Positions 1 to 12,900 of a stretch of DNA of 64,000 nt are shown piece by piece. The stretch comes from Cardinalis cardinalis (lineage: Eukaryota > Chordata > Aves > Passeriformes > Cardinalidae). Position 1 is the stretch's first letter, and each line of letters opens with the position of its first letter. The position numbers were made by a program, and so were the translations under genes. Below the pieces are notes generated by a model. It was not told the origin of the DNA. It was given only the letters and a program-made list of their open reading frames with translations, and ran no database searches. The stretch spans positions 1,033,835 to 1,097,834 of the forward strand of contig JACDOX010000023.1 of NCBI GenBank assembly GCA_014549065.1, given 5' to 3'.

Positions 1-177
1 NNNNNNNNNNNNNNNNNNNNNNNNNNNNNNNNNNNNNNNNNNNNNNNNNNNNNNNNNNNNNNNNNNNNNNNNNNNNNNNNNNNNNNNNNNNNNNNNNNNN
101 NNNNNNNNNNNNNNNNNNNNNNNNNNNNNNNNNNNNNNNNNNNNNNNNNNNNNNNNNNNNNNNNNNNNNNNNNNNNN
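1..177. other. Assembly gap
   Basis: Run of n. It falls inside intron 1 of ABCG8 and is bordered by a GC-rich tandem repeat, which probably caused the assembly break. Confidence 0.99.
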
Positions 178-262
178 CGCTCCCGACAGGATTGGTGCCT
201 GCCTCTCCCAGCTCCCGACAGGATGGCTCCTGCCTCTCCCCGCTCCGGACCAGCGGTGCAGC
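178..262. repeat. GC-rich tandem repeat at the gap edge
   Basis: A unit of about 30 bases beginning GCTCCCGACAGGAT and ending in CTGCCTCTCCC occurs about two and a half times with small changes, directly against the N run. The true array is probably longer and collapsed or missing. It lies in ABCG8 intron 1. Confidence 0.7.
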
Positions 263-322
263 CGCGGGACAGCCGAGCCCCTCTGATGCCTCCCCACTCA
301 CAGCNGAGCCCTCTCACATCAC

Positions 323-373
323 CTGCTTCCAGCTGGCATCGTCCAGAGAGACATTTTCAGTAGTTTCCTTCAT
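323..373 (-). CDS. ABCG8: ABCG8 (sterolin-2) first coding exon, partial gene
   Basis: On the minus strand an ATG at 371-373 opens 17 codons (MKETTENVSLDDASWKQ) followed by a GTGATG donor at 321-322. Position and orientation fit the first exon of ABCG8, the half-transporter that pairs with ABCG5 to export sterols across the apical membrane. Human ABCG8 also starts with a short, poorly conserved first exon divergent from ABCG5. The start has A at -3. An in-frame ATG further upstream (563-565) would add 66 residues including a Thr run from the ACC repeat; I judge it less likely. The peptide is not diagnostic, so the call rests on synteny, length and the splice donor. The rest of the gene is in or beyond the gap. 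Confidence 0.6.
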
Positions 374-832
374 GATGATGGTGGTGGTGGTGGTGGAAGT
401 TCTGGTTCCCTGCCGTGGTTTGTCGTCTCTGGGAAAGCTGTGGAAATCCTTCTCCTGTTGGTTTGGAAAGCAGTCCTTTCCAGGCACCCTCACCGCAGCT
501 CCATTTCTCCTGGCACGCTGCGTCTGACCCCGTGGACAGGGAAATATTCCCCTCCTCTGGGACACTAATAGCTCAGGCTAAAGGTACATCAGATAGCGGC
601 TTCAACTAATCACTGATCAGTTCCTCTCCGGAAAAAGAAAGAACAGGCAGCCCCTCTGTTTTCTTTGAGGTGGCAGGTGCCGGGGGCAGCGACCTGCTCT
701 GACCCGGGACAGCGGGAGCTGCCCCTGCGCGGTGCCGGGGGAGGCATGGTGGTGGTGGCGGCAGTGGCAGTGGCAGGCAGCGGGCCAGCAGCGTGAGGGA
801 CGCNGGGAGGCTGCGGAGCCCCGGCCCCGAGG
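374..832. promoter_or_regulatory. Shared bidirectional promoter of ABCG8 and ABCG5
   Basis: These 459 bases separate the divergent start codons of ABCG8 (373, minus) and ABCG5 (833, plus). The segment is GC-rich towards ABCG5, has no convincing TATA box, and holds a trinucleotide run next to the ABCG8 start (about 373-398) and a second GGTGGTGGCGGCAGTGG stretch near 748-775. In human the two genes are likewise a few hundred bases apart and co-regulated. Candidate sites: an imperfect DR1 (AGGCTA-A-AGGTAC, 575-587) resembling an HNF4 element and a GATA core (AGATAG, 591-596). Confidence 0.75.
575..596 (+). promoter_or_regulatory. Candidate HNF4-like DR1 plus GATA box
   Basis: Two half-sites spaced by one base (AGGCTA and AGGTAC) differ from AGGTCA at two positions each. 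A GATA core follows three bases later. HNF4-alpha and GATA factors are reported to cooperate on the human ABCG5/ABCG8 intergenic promoter. The match is imperfect, so this is only a candidate. Confidence 0.35.
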
Positions 833-954
833 ATGTCGGGAAGAGCGTCTCCCACCCTGCAGAAGAGCGGCAGCATNGGGCACGCAGGCAACGGGATGGC
901 TGTGGGGCAGCTCCCCAACAGCATCAGCGTCCAAGGTGTCTCGTACACCATCAG
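833..954 (+). CDS. ABCG5: ABCG5 exon 1 (coding)
   Basis: Encodes 40 residues plus two bases, ending ISVQGVSYTI, which aligns with human LGILHASYSVS. Donor GTAGGG. Seven codons shorter than human exon 1. One n at 877 leaves residue 15 undetermined. Confidence 0.88.
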
Positions 955-3900
955 GTAGGGCTGGGAGGGCGGTGTGGAGAGTCCCTGCTCCGGCGCCGGG
1001 CGCTGCGGGAGCGGGGCTGGCGCTGTGGGTTGGGCCGCAGCCCAGGCCGGCAGGAGCCATGGTGCCGGGCCCCCCTCATGGTGCGAGGCCCCCCTCATGG
1101 TGCCAGGCCCTTCTCATGCTGCCGGGCCCCTCTTACCCTCATGACGCCGGGCCCCCTTCATGGCGCCTCAGGGCCTGTCGCCTCAGGGCTGAGCCTCCGG
1201 AGCCCCACCGCATCCCCTTCAGGCCTCTCTGAAGGACGTGCTTTAGAGATTTCCAAAAGTGCCATTTCCCACTGCCTTTCTTGCCAGAGGGATAACACGA
1301 GGCCCTAAGGAAAGGGACGGGTGGATTAACNGCTGGCAAACATCATCAGCAAATAAAGCCACAGTTCATGGTTGCCCTTTTGGTTGTAGTCCAAAAGCTT
1401 CTTAGCAATCATTCTGAAAAACGTGCTCAGACCTTGTTTTATCTTCCAGGTAATGCCAAAGTTGAAGCCTTAGGAGGGGAAAGGGCAAGGGGGAAAATAC
1501 TTTAATTTTTATTTTTCCATATTTTAAAATCCTTGCAGCTCTCATCCCACATGCAAGCAGCTATGAACCATTCACTTGCTTTATGCAAAATTTTTACGTA
1601 TTCTCTGTTTTATTGGTGTTTGTTTTCCAAGAGAACATGTTGGCCCATGGTGGAACTTTTCTTTATATTGTAAAAAATGGACCCGGCAAATACTTAAGGA
1701 TGTTTCATTTCACATAGAAAGTGGCCAGATTATGGGGATCTTAGGAAATTCTGGTAAGTTGTTCCAGTACTTTAAACAAAATAAGATCATAGTTAATACT
1801 GGTGACTTCCATAGCGACATGAATGTGACTGAGGTCTGTGTTTTAAATAATGAAATTGNGGCTGATTTTAACTTCTGCTTTGTAAAAATGGTGCTTGGTT
1901 TTCAGAGTTCAGTCTTCTGTCATCTAACTAACAATTATAACTTCAGTAACAGACAAGGTTACTTCAAAACTCAAATGTTTCACTGCAAAGTGTGAGTTTT
2001 TTATTATTTGAATGCTAATTTGCATTCTAGTTCTCCCATTTAGGTTCCCTTAATTAACTGCGTTTTCAGGCCCTATTATTTTAAAATTATTGAGACAAAA
2101 ATCCAACTTTTTACTTTTTGTATGTGTTCATCCAAGTCAGGCTACCACCCTTGGAATCGTAAAATCATCTCAGCACATGATTAATTTCTTTTGTTTGAAA
2201 GGATCTGGGAAAACAACACTTCTGGATGCAATATCAGGCAGACTGGGACATAAAGACAACTTCTTTGGTGAAGTGTATGTGAATGGACGTCAGCTGAAGA
2301 GGGAGCAGTTCAGAGATTGCTTCTCTTATGTGCCACAGGTTGATTTCTACATTTGTTTTTTGTCTACTGTGCTTCCTTTTGTGTAAAAAAAAAGTTGCTA
2401 GTGTAATGGAGTACTGTAATGTGAATGTGATTTTACTAGGAAATTTGGGACAAATCAGTTAATAAGCTCATCTAATGAATGATTAGGCTTGCATGAAGAG
2501 GGACAAAATTTCAATTACTACGGGACTAACTCCTTCTTCCTCTTCACTTTTTTTTCAGAATGACACTTTGTTAACCTTTCTCACTGTACAGGAGTCTTTG
2601 ACCTACACAGCTTTACTAACTCTTAAGAAATGTTCCAACAACTCCATCAAAAAGAAGGTTTGTATTTTACAGTCTTCCACCAGAAAGTCATATAGGATGT
2701 CATGTAATGTTTTCACCAGCAGCACTTTCCATCCATGGCTGTGGTTTATGTTTATGAGGTTTTGTAATCCTCATTCTGCAAATGGGGAGAGATCCCCCTG
2801 CTGAGGGGTAGCACGCAAGCTCTCTGGTNGTCCCACCTCTTCAGGAGGCTTGTNNTGGTGCCCCAGGAAATCCCCATTATACTGGGACAGAACTCCCACC
2901 CCAAGCTGAAGCAGTTACTACTGCAGGAGATGCTGGTCCTGCTGTTGAGGTCAGTTCCCCTTCCCCAGAGGGGAGCCTCAGTTCTCTNGGGTGTCTAGGC
3001 CCGTGTGTGCTGGCAAGTCTCATGGACAGCGCAACTGATTTTGGCACCACTCTGTCTCCTGTAGCTTGTCTCTCACTAACCACAACAGCTCAAAAAAGCA
3101 CTGGTCTAACTAAGCCTCCTACAAGCTACTTTCTTGATGAAATTGGTGTGTTTCAGATTTACTTAAAGGACTCTTTTTGAATTCTATTTAAAGTAAAATT
3201 GGATATTTCTGACCAGAGGGTCTTGCTTTCTGTCTTCTCTCTTCCCCAGTCTCCCACTCAGAACTTTATACTTTTCCAGAATTGATGTGCTTCCTGCTCC
3301 CTGATTTTGGAAGCCAGAGCAGCACATTATGCTCCACACCTTGACTTCTAGTCACCTCTGAACTCTTAATCTCTTAATGTCAATTGAGGCTAAAATTTAC
3401 TCATTTCANAATACATTGAAATAAAATTTTAAAAAATAATAATTTAAATAATGTNTTAAAAATAAGCAAATAGAAATTAGACCAGATACCATCCAACTAG
3501 AATGGATGCAAGCAGGATATTGGTAAAGCTGTAACTTAAAATTATGTCCTTTTTTTTCCCTGCTTTTTTGCCATTGCACACAGGTATCTGAGTTTAGTGT
3601 TTTGAAATTGTAATTATTTTTTAGGTTGATGCAGTTATGACTGAGCTGAGTCTCAGCCACATTGCTGACAAAATAATTGGAAGCCGGAATGTTGTAGGAA
3701 TTTCTGGGGGTGAGAGGCGTCGGGTATCAGTTGCAGCCCAGCTTTTACAAGATCCCAGTAAGTACCACTGCATGGATTTCCAAAATAAAACAAGGCTGCG
3801 TCACTTTGTGCTCCTAGCACAGGCCTCTGTAAACCACTTTGAAATACAAAAGCATTTGCATTCTTTAATTCAGCAGAAGCCAGTCCGGTGACGACAGGAA

Positions 3901-6900
3901 AGAATAAGCAGTAACTGAGGTCAGTCACTGATCTGTTAGTTGATCTTGAAAAGCAGACAAATCAAAAATCTTAAGGACTGAACGAACGTAGGTTTAGACT
4001 TGGATTTATCCATTTTAAGTCTTTCTGGGTTCACTCTTCCCAAATGTTGGCTGTGGCCCATTAATTTATCATTTTTGAGTACATTAGAGCCATACATGTG
4101 CAAGCACTGAGCCTTGTAGTNGAGTAGCTGCCCTTCATCTGTGTATGTGTGAGTGCCATATATATTCCAGTGCCAAAAAAATTCCAGTGAAAAGAAATCA
4201 AATCTGAGTAACTATGTGGAAGGATTATCCATGGGAAAAATTTTGTCAGTTCTGAGAGAGTTTCTTGAAGGTGCCAGAATCTCACGGAGTGAATTTACAG
4301 CACGTATTTATTGGATGCTGGAGTCCTTGTAGCCATNTGGATGTGCTACAACTGCATATTAGGCAGGAAGGAGCTTAAATAGCACGAGGTACATGCCTGC
4401 TACTGGTGACTCCTGGGGTGTGGTTGCTGCTCAGGAGCTCACTAAATTCTACAGTAAACACTGTAGTAATTCTGTGTAGGTAAACCTGGAGTGAAAACTC
4501 TCCTCCCCTCATACACTGATCAAGGTTGGACTGCCCTCTTCTGTGCTAGGAGTCATCTCTATAAAAATAATGAATTTGATGATAAGTTTTCCCCTCTCAC
4601 GAGCAGTAAAATAATGAAGAAAAGGCAGTAACATCTGCTTCAATCTATAGAATTGCATCTGCTGTATTTTAACAATTCTTGGTTTGTTCATAACAAATTC
4701 TATGTGTATATATAAATTTAATTCAGAATATATAACTCCTAGCTAATTTTGTCACTTATGTTTACAATTTTGTAAATGCTGAAATTTATCATTATTGTTC
4801 CTGAAAGCAGATGTATCCATCCAAACTATTTTGATAATTTTCAGATTTCACATGAATTTAGAAGAAATATTATGCTCTGCAGTATTTTTAAATGTCCTTA
4901 TTCCTGGTGGTTGAAACAGAACCACTGAAACGAAATAAAACTGAAAGATCCCATCATGGCAATATCTGCGCATACCCNGCTTTATGTGTGGAACTTCACC
5001 TGCAAAGTCATTTCTATGTTATTTGCCAAATTAGCTTTAATGGCAGAAGCTATGCCATTTGCTCCTCATTTACCTGAATTTTAAAGCTATTCCTTGTCAT
5101 TTGACAGAGGTCATGCTACTTGATGAACCAACCACAGGGCTGGACTGCCTGACTGCAAACAAGCTTGTATTGCTTCTCTCAGAGCTTGCACACAGAGACA
5201 GGATTGTGATTCTTACAATCCATCAGCCTCGCTCAGAACTTTTCAAGGTAGATGATACCTACTCACTATTGGCTTTTCCACCTGACCTTTTAGTACTTTG
5301 GTTCTTTTCTGGATGGAAGTACAAGATCCAGTATAGCTGCCTCTTTTCCTTTCCTTTGCTTAATTAGAGGCTTCTCTTGAACTTTGCAACTCTGGCCTTG
5401 TCCTAGTCACAGGGCACTTAGCGCATGTTGCCTTGTGAAAATAGTATGGAGTCTGACTGTGTGCCTAACACTTGTGTTATGCAGCTGCCCAAACCAAAAC
5501 CACTGGGAGAAGTCATGACAAGGCACNTGGGTACACCTTGGTTGTGTGGTGGGGCAGTCCTGCCATACAGGGTTTGTGCTGGGGAGAGCATTTCTCTCTT
5601 CCCATTACTGTTTCTCACTTTGCTCTTACCCACCACCTGCCACATGAATGCAAAACTCCTCTCCCCTGGCTGACTTAATGGAGTGTAAATGGTTGTGGAG
5701 CCAGAGGGGAGCAACAGTGTTTTTCTGGACTGAAAGCAGCCCTGGTGTCTTGAGAACATGGGTTGATCATAGCTGGTGGGAACCTTGTCCTGGCAAATGT
5801 TCACTTGAGAGCACTGCTGTTAGAGTCCTTAAGCACTTCAGGATAATCTTGCCAACAGTTTGGGGGGTTTTACAGACTGGGGCTATCAAGCATCAAAGGG
5901 GGTCAGTCAGTAAGTGAAGGTTCATTAGGAGTGAAGTCAAAAAGCCCCATCTCTTTTTGTGGATTACCTCTGTATGCTGTTGTCATTGACAGTTTTGAGA
6001 ACCACTAGAGCTTAAAGATATGTCATTTTGCATAACCACCAGTGAGAGGAGTGGAAGAAAGGACAAATGTCTTTTGAGAGAAATACAGTAAGGAAGTTTG
6101 AATGTGTCAAAACTATTTTTCCCAACAAAGCATTTCTATTACCAAGACAGTAACTGTACTCAAGAATGAATGCACTCCTGATCTGATCACTGTGGTGACT
6201 GGTGACAGGACCTAAGGGAATGGCCTGAAGTGTGACAGGGGAGGTTTAGGTTGGATCTTAGAAATAGATTTTTCACACAGAGGGTGGTGGGGAGCAGGCT
6301 CCCTGGGGAAGTGGCCACAACAACAAGTCTGACAGAGTTCAAGAAGCTTTTGGACAATGCTCTCAGGCCCATGGTGTGATTCTTGGGGTGTCTTATGCAG
6401 GGCCAGGAGTTGGACTCAAGATGATCCTGATGGATTCCTTCCAAGTCAGCATATTNTGTGATTCGTAGTACATACTACTAATATATTAATTTCCCCCCAA
6501 CAGTTATTTGATAAAATAGCCATCATGAGCTTTGGAGAAATGGTTTTCTGTGGGAACTCTATGGAAATGATCTCATTTTTTAGTGACTGTGGCTATTCTT
6601 GTCCTGAACAATCAAACCCTTTTGACTTCTATGGTAAGTTTGTCTAAGTTGTTTTGGTAAAACAATTTGGTTTTTTTCCCAAGTTGAAGTTTTTCCAGAG
6701 ATAGAAATGTATTTGAATTCTGCTCCAACTTTTTAATTGTTTTCAGCTCAGAGAGAGGGTTGGTCCCATGTCATTCCTAATGACTCCATAAATTAGCCAT
6801 ATTTGCAGTAAAGGAGTAAACTTGTAAACCACTAACAAAAGGATCTCAACTTCATGAAACTGGTGAATTCCTGATGGCATTTCCCTATGGCTGTGCACTG

Positions 6901-9900
6901 GATGTTGGAACATTATTTTGATTCCAAAATTGTGGAAAATCCCATGCTCCTCTGGACTCTGTAATGCCAAGCAACTTAAAGGAGTTGTGTGGAGGGAAGG
7001 ATANAGAATAAATATGGGATGACTTGAGGCATCAATTTCCAGGAATTCTAAGTTAGAGGTTTCTGAAAGTTTTGGGGAGTTGCTAATACCAGGGTGGACA
7101 ACTGGAACAGAATGGGTGCTTCAGGAGATGATGATGGCAAGATGCTGATAGCTGTTGCCATAAGCTGGAGAGTATTGTTTTGCCAATTCAGGATGAAAAA
7201 AAAAAAAAGGGTCAGCAAGAGACTTTGGAAATGAGACTTGGTTTTGCTGCAGGACATCCATGTCCCTGATCCATACAGGCACACGTTTGAAGAGAATGTG
7301 GATGTATTTGTACATGTACAGATATGCAGCCATGTACATAACTCTATTTAAATCTAGCATGTTAGGTTAATTTCTGGCAGTACTGGCTGAGGACTAACCA
7401 GAGAATTTGGCCAATTCGAAAAACTGCATTCAGAGCAGGCAGTGTTTCCCTATTGTCTACAAGGCATTCTAAACTCAGTGAGAAGAGAGGATGGTTGTTG
7501 ACATGAAGCTGGAATGGGATAAAGATGAAAATACTGGTATGACAGTGAGGATAATTTTGCCTTCATGAATTTGAATAGTCTTGAAAAGCATAGATGATTT
7601 GAGATTTAGACCCACTTTTAAAAAAGCTTGGTAAAGAGAGTACTGCATTCTTCAAATGTCAACCTTTCAATGTGACAAGAAAGGAAAAAAATACAGATTA
7701 GAGCAAAGAATCATCAGAATATTTAGTCTTTTGAAAATTGGTAGTTTATATTTTTTTTGTGTGATTTGATGTGAATGAAGGGACAGATTCTGATATCATT
7801 TACACCAGCAACAGAGGAAATATATCCTATGTATTGAGTGTGGATTATATGCTGAACTGTCACATGTTTGTAAAAAGTACTAATGCNTGGTAGGCATTAG
7901 CTAGTTGGTCTAGTTAGTAGTCAGTATTATAATTCTTTTCAAGCACACCCAGTTGCCATTTATTTCCTATGTGACTTCCAGCAAGTCACACTGGCCAAGT
8001 TTTAAAAAGCATTTCTGCATTTCAGATGTTCACATTTGTAAAAGCAAAGGCTTCATTTTGGATGTGTTTATCATTAAAGACAATTCTGCTGAATTCCAGC
8101 TTTTAGAACACCAGGGAACTATTCATAAACCTAATTCAGATTTTGAGGAAACTTAAGAATCTTGGACAAGACCTCCTTTTGTTGAATTTGCATTTTGAAG
8201 TTGAACAGAGCATTGCAAAACTGAAATTTAAGGATGAGAGAAACCTTAGGAATAAATAACTGATGAAGACATCTTACCAGATGTAGAAGAGTAATATAAA
8301 ATTGGGTAAGAACAAATACTGCAGAGAACAACAGTCCAGTTTTCAAAACTTTGGCTAATTCATTGCTGTTAGGGTAAAGGGAAATTTCTAAGGTGTTTTA
8401 GCGCTACTATTGAATCTGTTTGACTTGTAAAAATGGAGCACACCAATTTCCCATCTGCCAGCAAAAGAATTGCTGGTGCCAGGTGTATGTTTAGGTGGGC
8501 TTATTAGAAAGGAGCATTAACTCTGTGAAATAGTTACCTTTCCTGAGTTCCATGGCAATCTGTATTACTTCCTTCATCTTGGGCTGAGCCTGCTAGGGGA
8601 ATTTGGCCAGCTGAACATCCTCTGACTTCACATTAAAAGTATGTCTGCAAAGGAGGTAGGTGAAACCCAGTGCGACAATGCATTAGCAGCTCAAGGAGAG
8701 AAGAGCAGAGTCTCTACAGTGTGAGTTCACACTAAGCAAAAAATAAAGCTTCATAATTATGGAGGAGTGGGCAGAGGACAAGGGGGAGCTGTGGAGCCAC
8801 GTCTGAGCATTTGCCTGAAAACCTGAGAAATATATGACCAGATAAGTAATCTCTTCATAAATGTTCACCCTCTGGTGCTTTGTCTTGCTCTCTGCAACTC
8901 TGTGCTGTGCAAGGAGAATACTAAAGGTCTGACCAGCACAGTGCTTGGGCCTTGCATTTCCAGATCAAGGACCTGAACTGCAGGGTCCTACAGAGGTCAC
9001 AAAACACGGATTTCTTGTGGCTGCAGTTAATTAATTCCTGCTGCATCTAACAGAAGGGAGAGAGAAGCCTTGAATTCTTTCAATTGACCTTTTCATCTTT
9101 GCATATTTTAGAATGGATACAAGAAGTTAGTTGCACAGGTAAAAAGGTATGAAGGGAAAGTGATGTGTATATAGAGTAAAAGCTTTGTCATTTTACAGTG
9201 GATCTGACATCTGTGGACACCCGAAGCAAGGAACATGAACTCGAAACCTACAGTAGGGTTCAGGAGTTTGTAGCAGCCTATAGAAACTCAGAGATCTTTA
9301 GCAAAGTACTGGCAGCCATTGAAAAAACAAAGTGTATGAAGGAGCTGCCACCAATACCATTCAAAAACAAAGGATCACCCAGTGGCTTTGACCAAATACT
9401 GATTCTTTTACGGTAAGACTTCCCTTGCCCCCCTTTTTAATTTTTTCCTTCTCTTCTTTTTAATTTTTTCCTTCTCTGCTAATCTTTCAGGTTTCCCCTC
9501 CATGTATAGATGCACTTCTTGGTTATTTGATCTCCCACTACCTCTAGTACTTGTCCCTTGTCTTTTTTAATATATTAGCTCTTTGTGGGCACTGTCTGTC
9601 TAAGATTTGTTCAAAACTTAATACCCTACCATCATGTGTTCAGCTGTAGCTAACAAGCCTTTTGTTGTTGTTTTGTTTCATTATCAGGAGAACAACAAGA
9701 AATCTCTCCAGAGATAAGACAGGCATCATCATGCGTCTCCTGCAGAACCTGCTGTTTGGCTTGTTTGTAGCCGTTTTCCTTCTTAGGCTAAGGAATGACC
9801 TGGCCCAGGGAGCCGTGCAGGACCGTGTGGGGCTTATCTACCAGTGTGTGAGTGCCCCTCCCTACACAGGGATGCTCAATGCTGTGGCCCTGTGTGAGTG

Positions 9901-12900
9901 TCTGTCTGTCCTGTCCTATGTGCAGCAGCAGCAGGTGCTGCTGCCATGCTGCCTTAAATAAGAAAAAGTCTTTTTGAAGATAGTAATTTAAAGGATCTTC
10001 ACTGGTCTTAGGTAATGTCAGAGTTGATACAGAAGCACAACATTCAATGGAATTTAAGGGAATATGCCCTGATCTCTGCCTTTCCTTTTTGTACCTGGCC
10101 TGTCTATGAAGGCTTTATTCTAAACTGTGCAAAAGATTTCCCTATGTATAGCATTTTATAGGCAAGACAAAGTCTAGGTCTAGCTAATATCTAAGTGAGC
10201 TCAAAACCAGACACGTGGAAAAGATGGAAATACAAACCAACTTTGACAGCAATTAAGCATAATTGGATTTATGAGTATTATGTGATAATTACATTTTTAA
10301 AGGATTTTTCTCCTACAGGTGCCATACTGAAAGCAACAGTAATTTCTGTTTACAGCCCTAAAAACTGTTTTGCTCATGTAGAGACTATACACTGCTGTCA
10401 TCAGCTTGAAATCAGAGTACCTCAATAAATTGACCAGTGACAGAGGTTTTCTCATGTCCTTAATTTGTATATGCAAAAAAAGAAAGCTGTCCTGCATGCT
10501 GATAAGTTAGGCCTCTTTCATTAAACCTACCAATGTTTGCAATCTGCAGGGATAATAAATACTTTGCATTTACAGTGAAGGGAAAATGGATCACAGTAGT
10601 TTATGCAGAATGTTTGTGATATATTCTCAAAGTTGTCCCTGTGCTTCAGATCATTTCTGCTAACAACAAGTCTTGTTCTTTCTGTTTAATGATAATTCAC
10701 TTCATTTCTTATATATTTAATTCAGTCCCACCTCTACGTGCTATCAGTGACCAAGAAAGTAAAGATGGCCTGTATAAGAAATGGCAAATGCTTGTGGCTT
10801 ATATAGTCCATTTCCTGCCCTTCAGTGTCATCAGTGTNGCCATTTTCAGCACCTTCATATACTGGTAAGCATTTGGACCATCTGTTGGGTNGTCATTTTG
10901 GTTTTGTTACCAGTGTCAGTTAACATGTCAGCAAAAGGCCTCCTGGCATGGCTTCCTGCTGTTGTCTCTCAAAATGATTACACAGAAAGCATAAGGAAAG
11001 ATGACACAAATTTAGCCTTTCTCTTTCAGGCAGAGATGAAAACACATCCCCAGTAAATAAATTACCGGTTCTTTAGGTAACTTGGAAAGTTTTAATGGGC
11101 CTGGGAGAGTGTCATACTTTTGTCATATTGAAAGCAGAAAGTGTCATTTTACACTGCATTTAGAAAGACAGGAAATAAAAATCAAACAAACAAACAAAAC
11201 CAAACCAAAACAAAACAAACCCAAACAAACCAAAAAAAACCAAACAAAAAAGAAAACCACCTGACAAAAAACCAAAAACCCCAAACCCCAAAACCCCCTA
11301 AAAAACTAAACAAAAACTGAACAAAAAANCCCCAAATTGAGGATGTCAGCTGTAGGTATATGACAGTAACAAAACTTTTATTTCCTGGGACATTGGGGTT
11401 TAGCTACAGCATATGGAAGTGATGAAATCTGGATCCCTTTCTTATACCCTCCAGAGAAAAGGAAAAATTTTTGTTCTTCAATATTTTTCTTTTCTAATGT
11501 TGAGAGATGTTTAGTGCAACCCCCAAAGTTAATTTTAGTTTTCCTGGGACAGTTGCAATTGTTTGGCAATCTGTAGTAAAATGTGTACAAGTGATGAGCA
11601 GGCTTGGTTTGTGTTGTGGATGCATGTTCTCTGATGAGGTGTTCAAAAGTGATAAGTGGAAACGCCCTCATAAAAGAGCTGAAGTGCAGAAGCCAATCTG
11701 CTGTAGCTGTGCATGTTAGTGCTCTTACTTTCCAGTAAGATGGATGGAAAATGGATATAGTAGAACTACAGAAAATTGCTTGGACTTCTGAAGCAGAATT
11801 TCTGCACAGGGAATTTTGTAGCTATTTTCCCCCATCTGGAAAAACTCAGAAAAAAAGGATGACTATTCCCTTCTTCCTTCTGGTCTATAGTAGGAAATGA
11901 GGGGCCATGCTCAGCATTTACTCAATTNTTTCCATTTGAAATCTCAATGAAAAGTGAGCATCCCTGAGAGGAAGATTTCTGCTCTTCAGGTGTGAGGACT
12001 TGCATNCATGGGCAGTTGTTTTGTTGTTTGGTGTGGATATGAAAAGTAGCCACCTTTATCCCCTCAGCTGCCTGGGCTTTTAATTCTGCAAGCTGTCNGT
12101 GCTACCTACTTGAAGCAGGGCTCTCTGAGAAGCCTTTTTTAACAGACAAACAGACAGACAAATTACTGTTCCTTGCACTAAATGCTGTGCTGACCTTCTG
12201 TTTGTGATTGGTGCCAAGAAAAGAGCCATTTGGCAAGCAGCTGTGCAGGCTCCATGACTCTCTCAACTCCATAATAAACAGGGAATCGTCATAGGCAGAG
12301 ACTTTGCCCCTATGTTTTGGTTGACTCAAACACAGCCTACAATTAATAGTGAGGCTCCAGTTAATGGATAATATTTACAGGTATTATCTTTCCAATATTG
12401 CAGTTGTTTGGAAGCCATCAGGGATGTGTCAAAGTGATTTCACAATGCTCTTAGACCTCTCAGGGCAAGCAGTTTCTGGATGAAGTTTTGGCAGTTGTTA
12501 TGCAGGACTGAACTTTCCCAAATGGACAAACTTTTTGAGAGGCTTTGACAGCCTCTGGCATGTGTTCTTACAAGCAATTTCTTGTAGAGTTTGTGTTTGT
12601 GGAGTCAGCCAGTTGGGTCAGGCAGACCCAAACTCTGACCTGATCAGACACAAGGCAGGTTTGGCCAAGTTCAAAGAGAGCTTCTTTTGCAACCAAGTGA
12701 ATGTCCTGTCTGTGCAGATTTTCCTAGCTGAAGATACCTCTGGGAAATCTTCTAACAGTTCACATCGTGTTGTTATTCTATTGCTGTAATATTCTCTCTT
12801 TGGGCTGTTTCTTTCTTTCTTCTGTTCTATTCATACCCCAGATTAACTAGCCTGTGTCTCCATTTCTCTGTGTAAAGTAGAGCAGCTAAGAGGTGATAGT

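Noticed and set aside
314..565. Extended ABCG8 start at 565 giving 66 extra residues
   Set aside because: The extra segment is Arg/Thr-rich from repeats, unlike any ABC transporter N-terminus I know, and would use up part of the shared promoter.
610..1308. Overlapping open frames of 140-170 codons near the ABCG5 start
   Set aside because: They follow from low stop density in GC-rich promoter and minisatellite DNA. Only the frame from 833 joins exon 2 and resembles ABCG5.
2790..3100. GC-richer block in ABCG5 intron 4 suspected to be a transposon
   Set aside because: No known element end, tail or target duplication was visible. A repeat-library search would decide.
5418..5804. Minus-strand open frame of 128 codons in ABCG5 intron 5/6 region
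   Set aside because: No family resemblance and no splice context. It is antisense within an intron.
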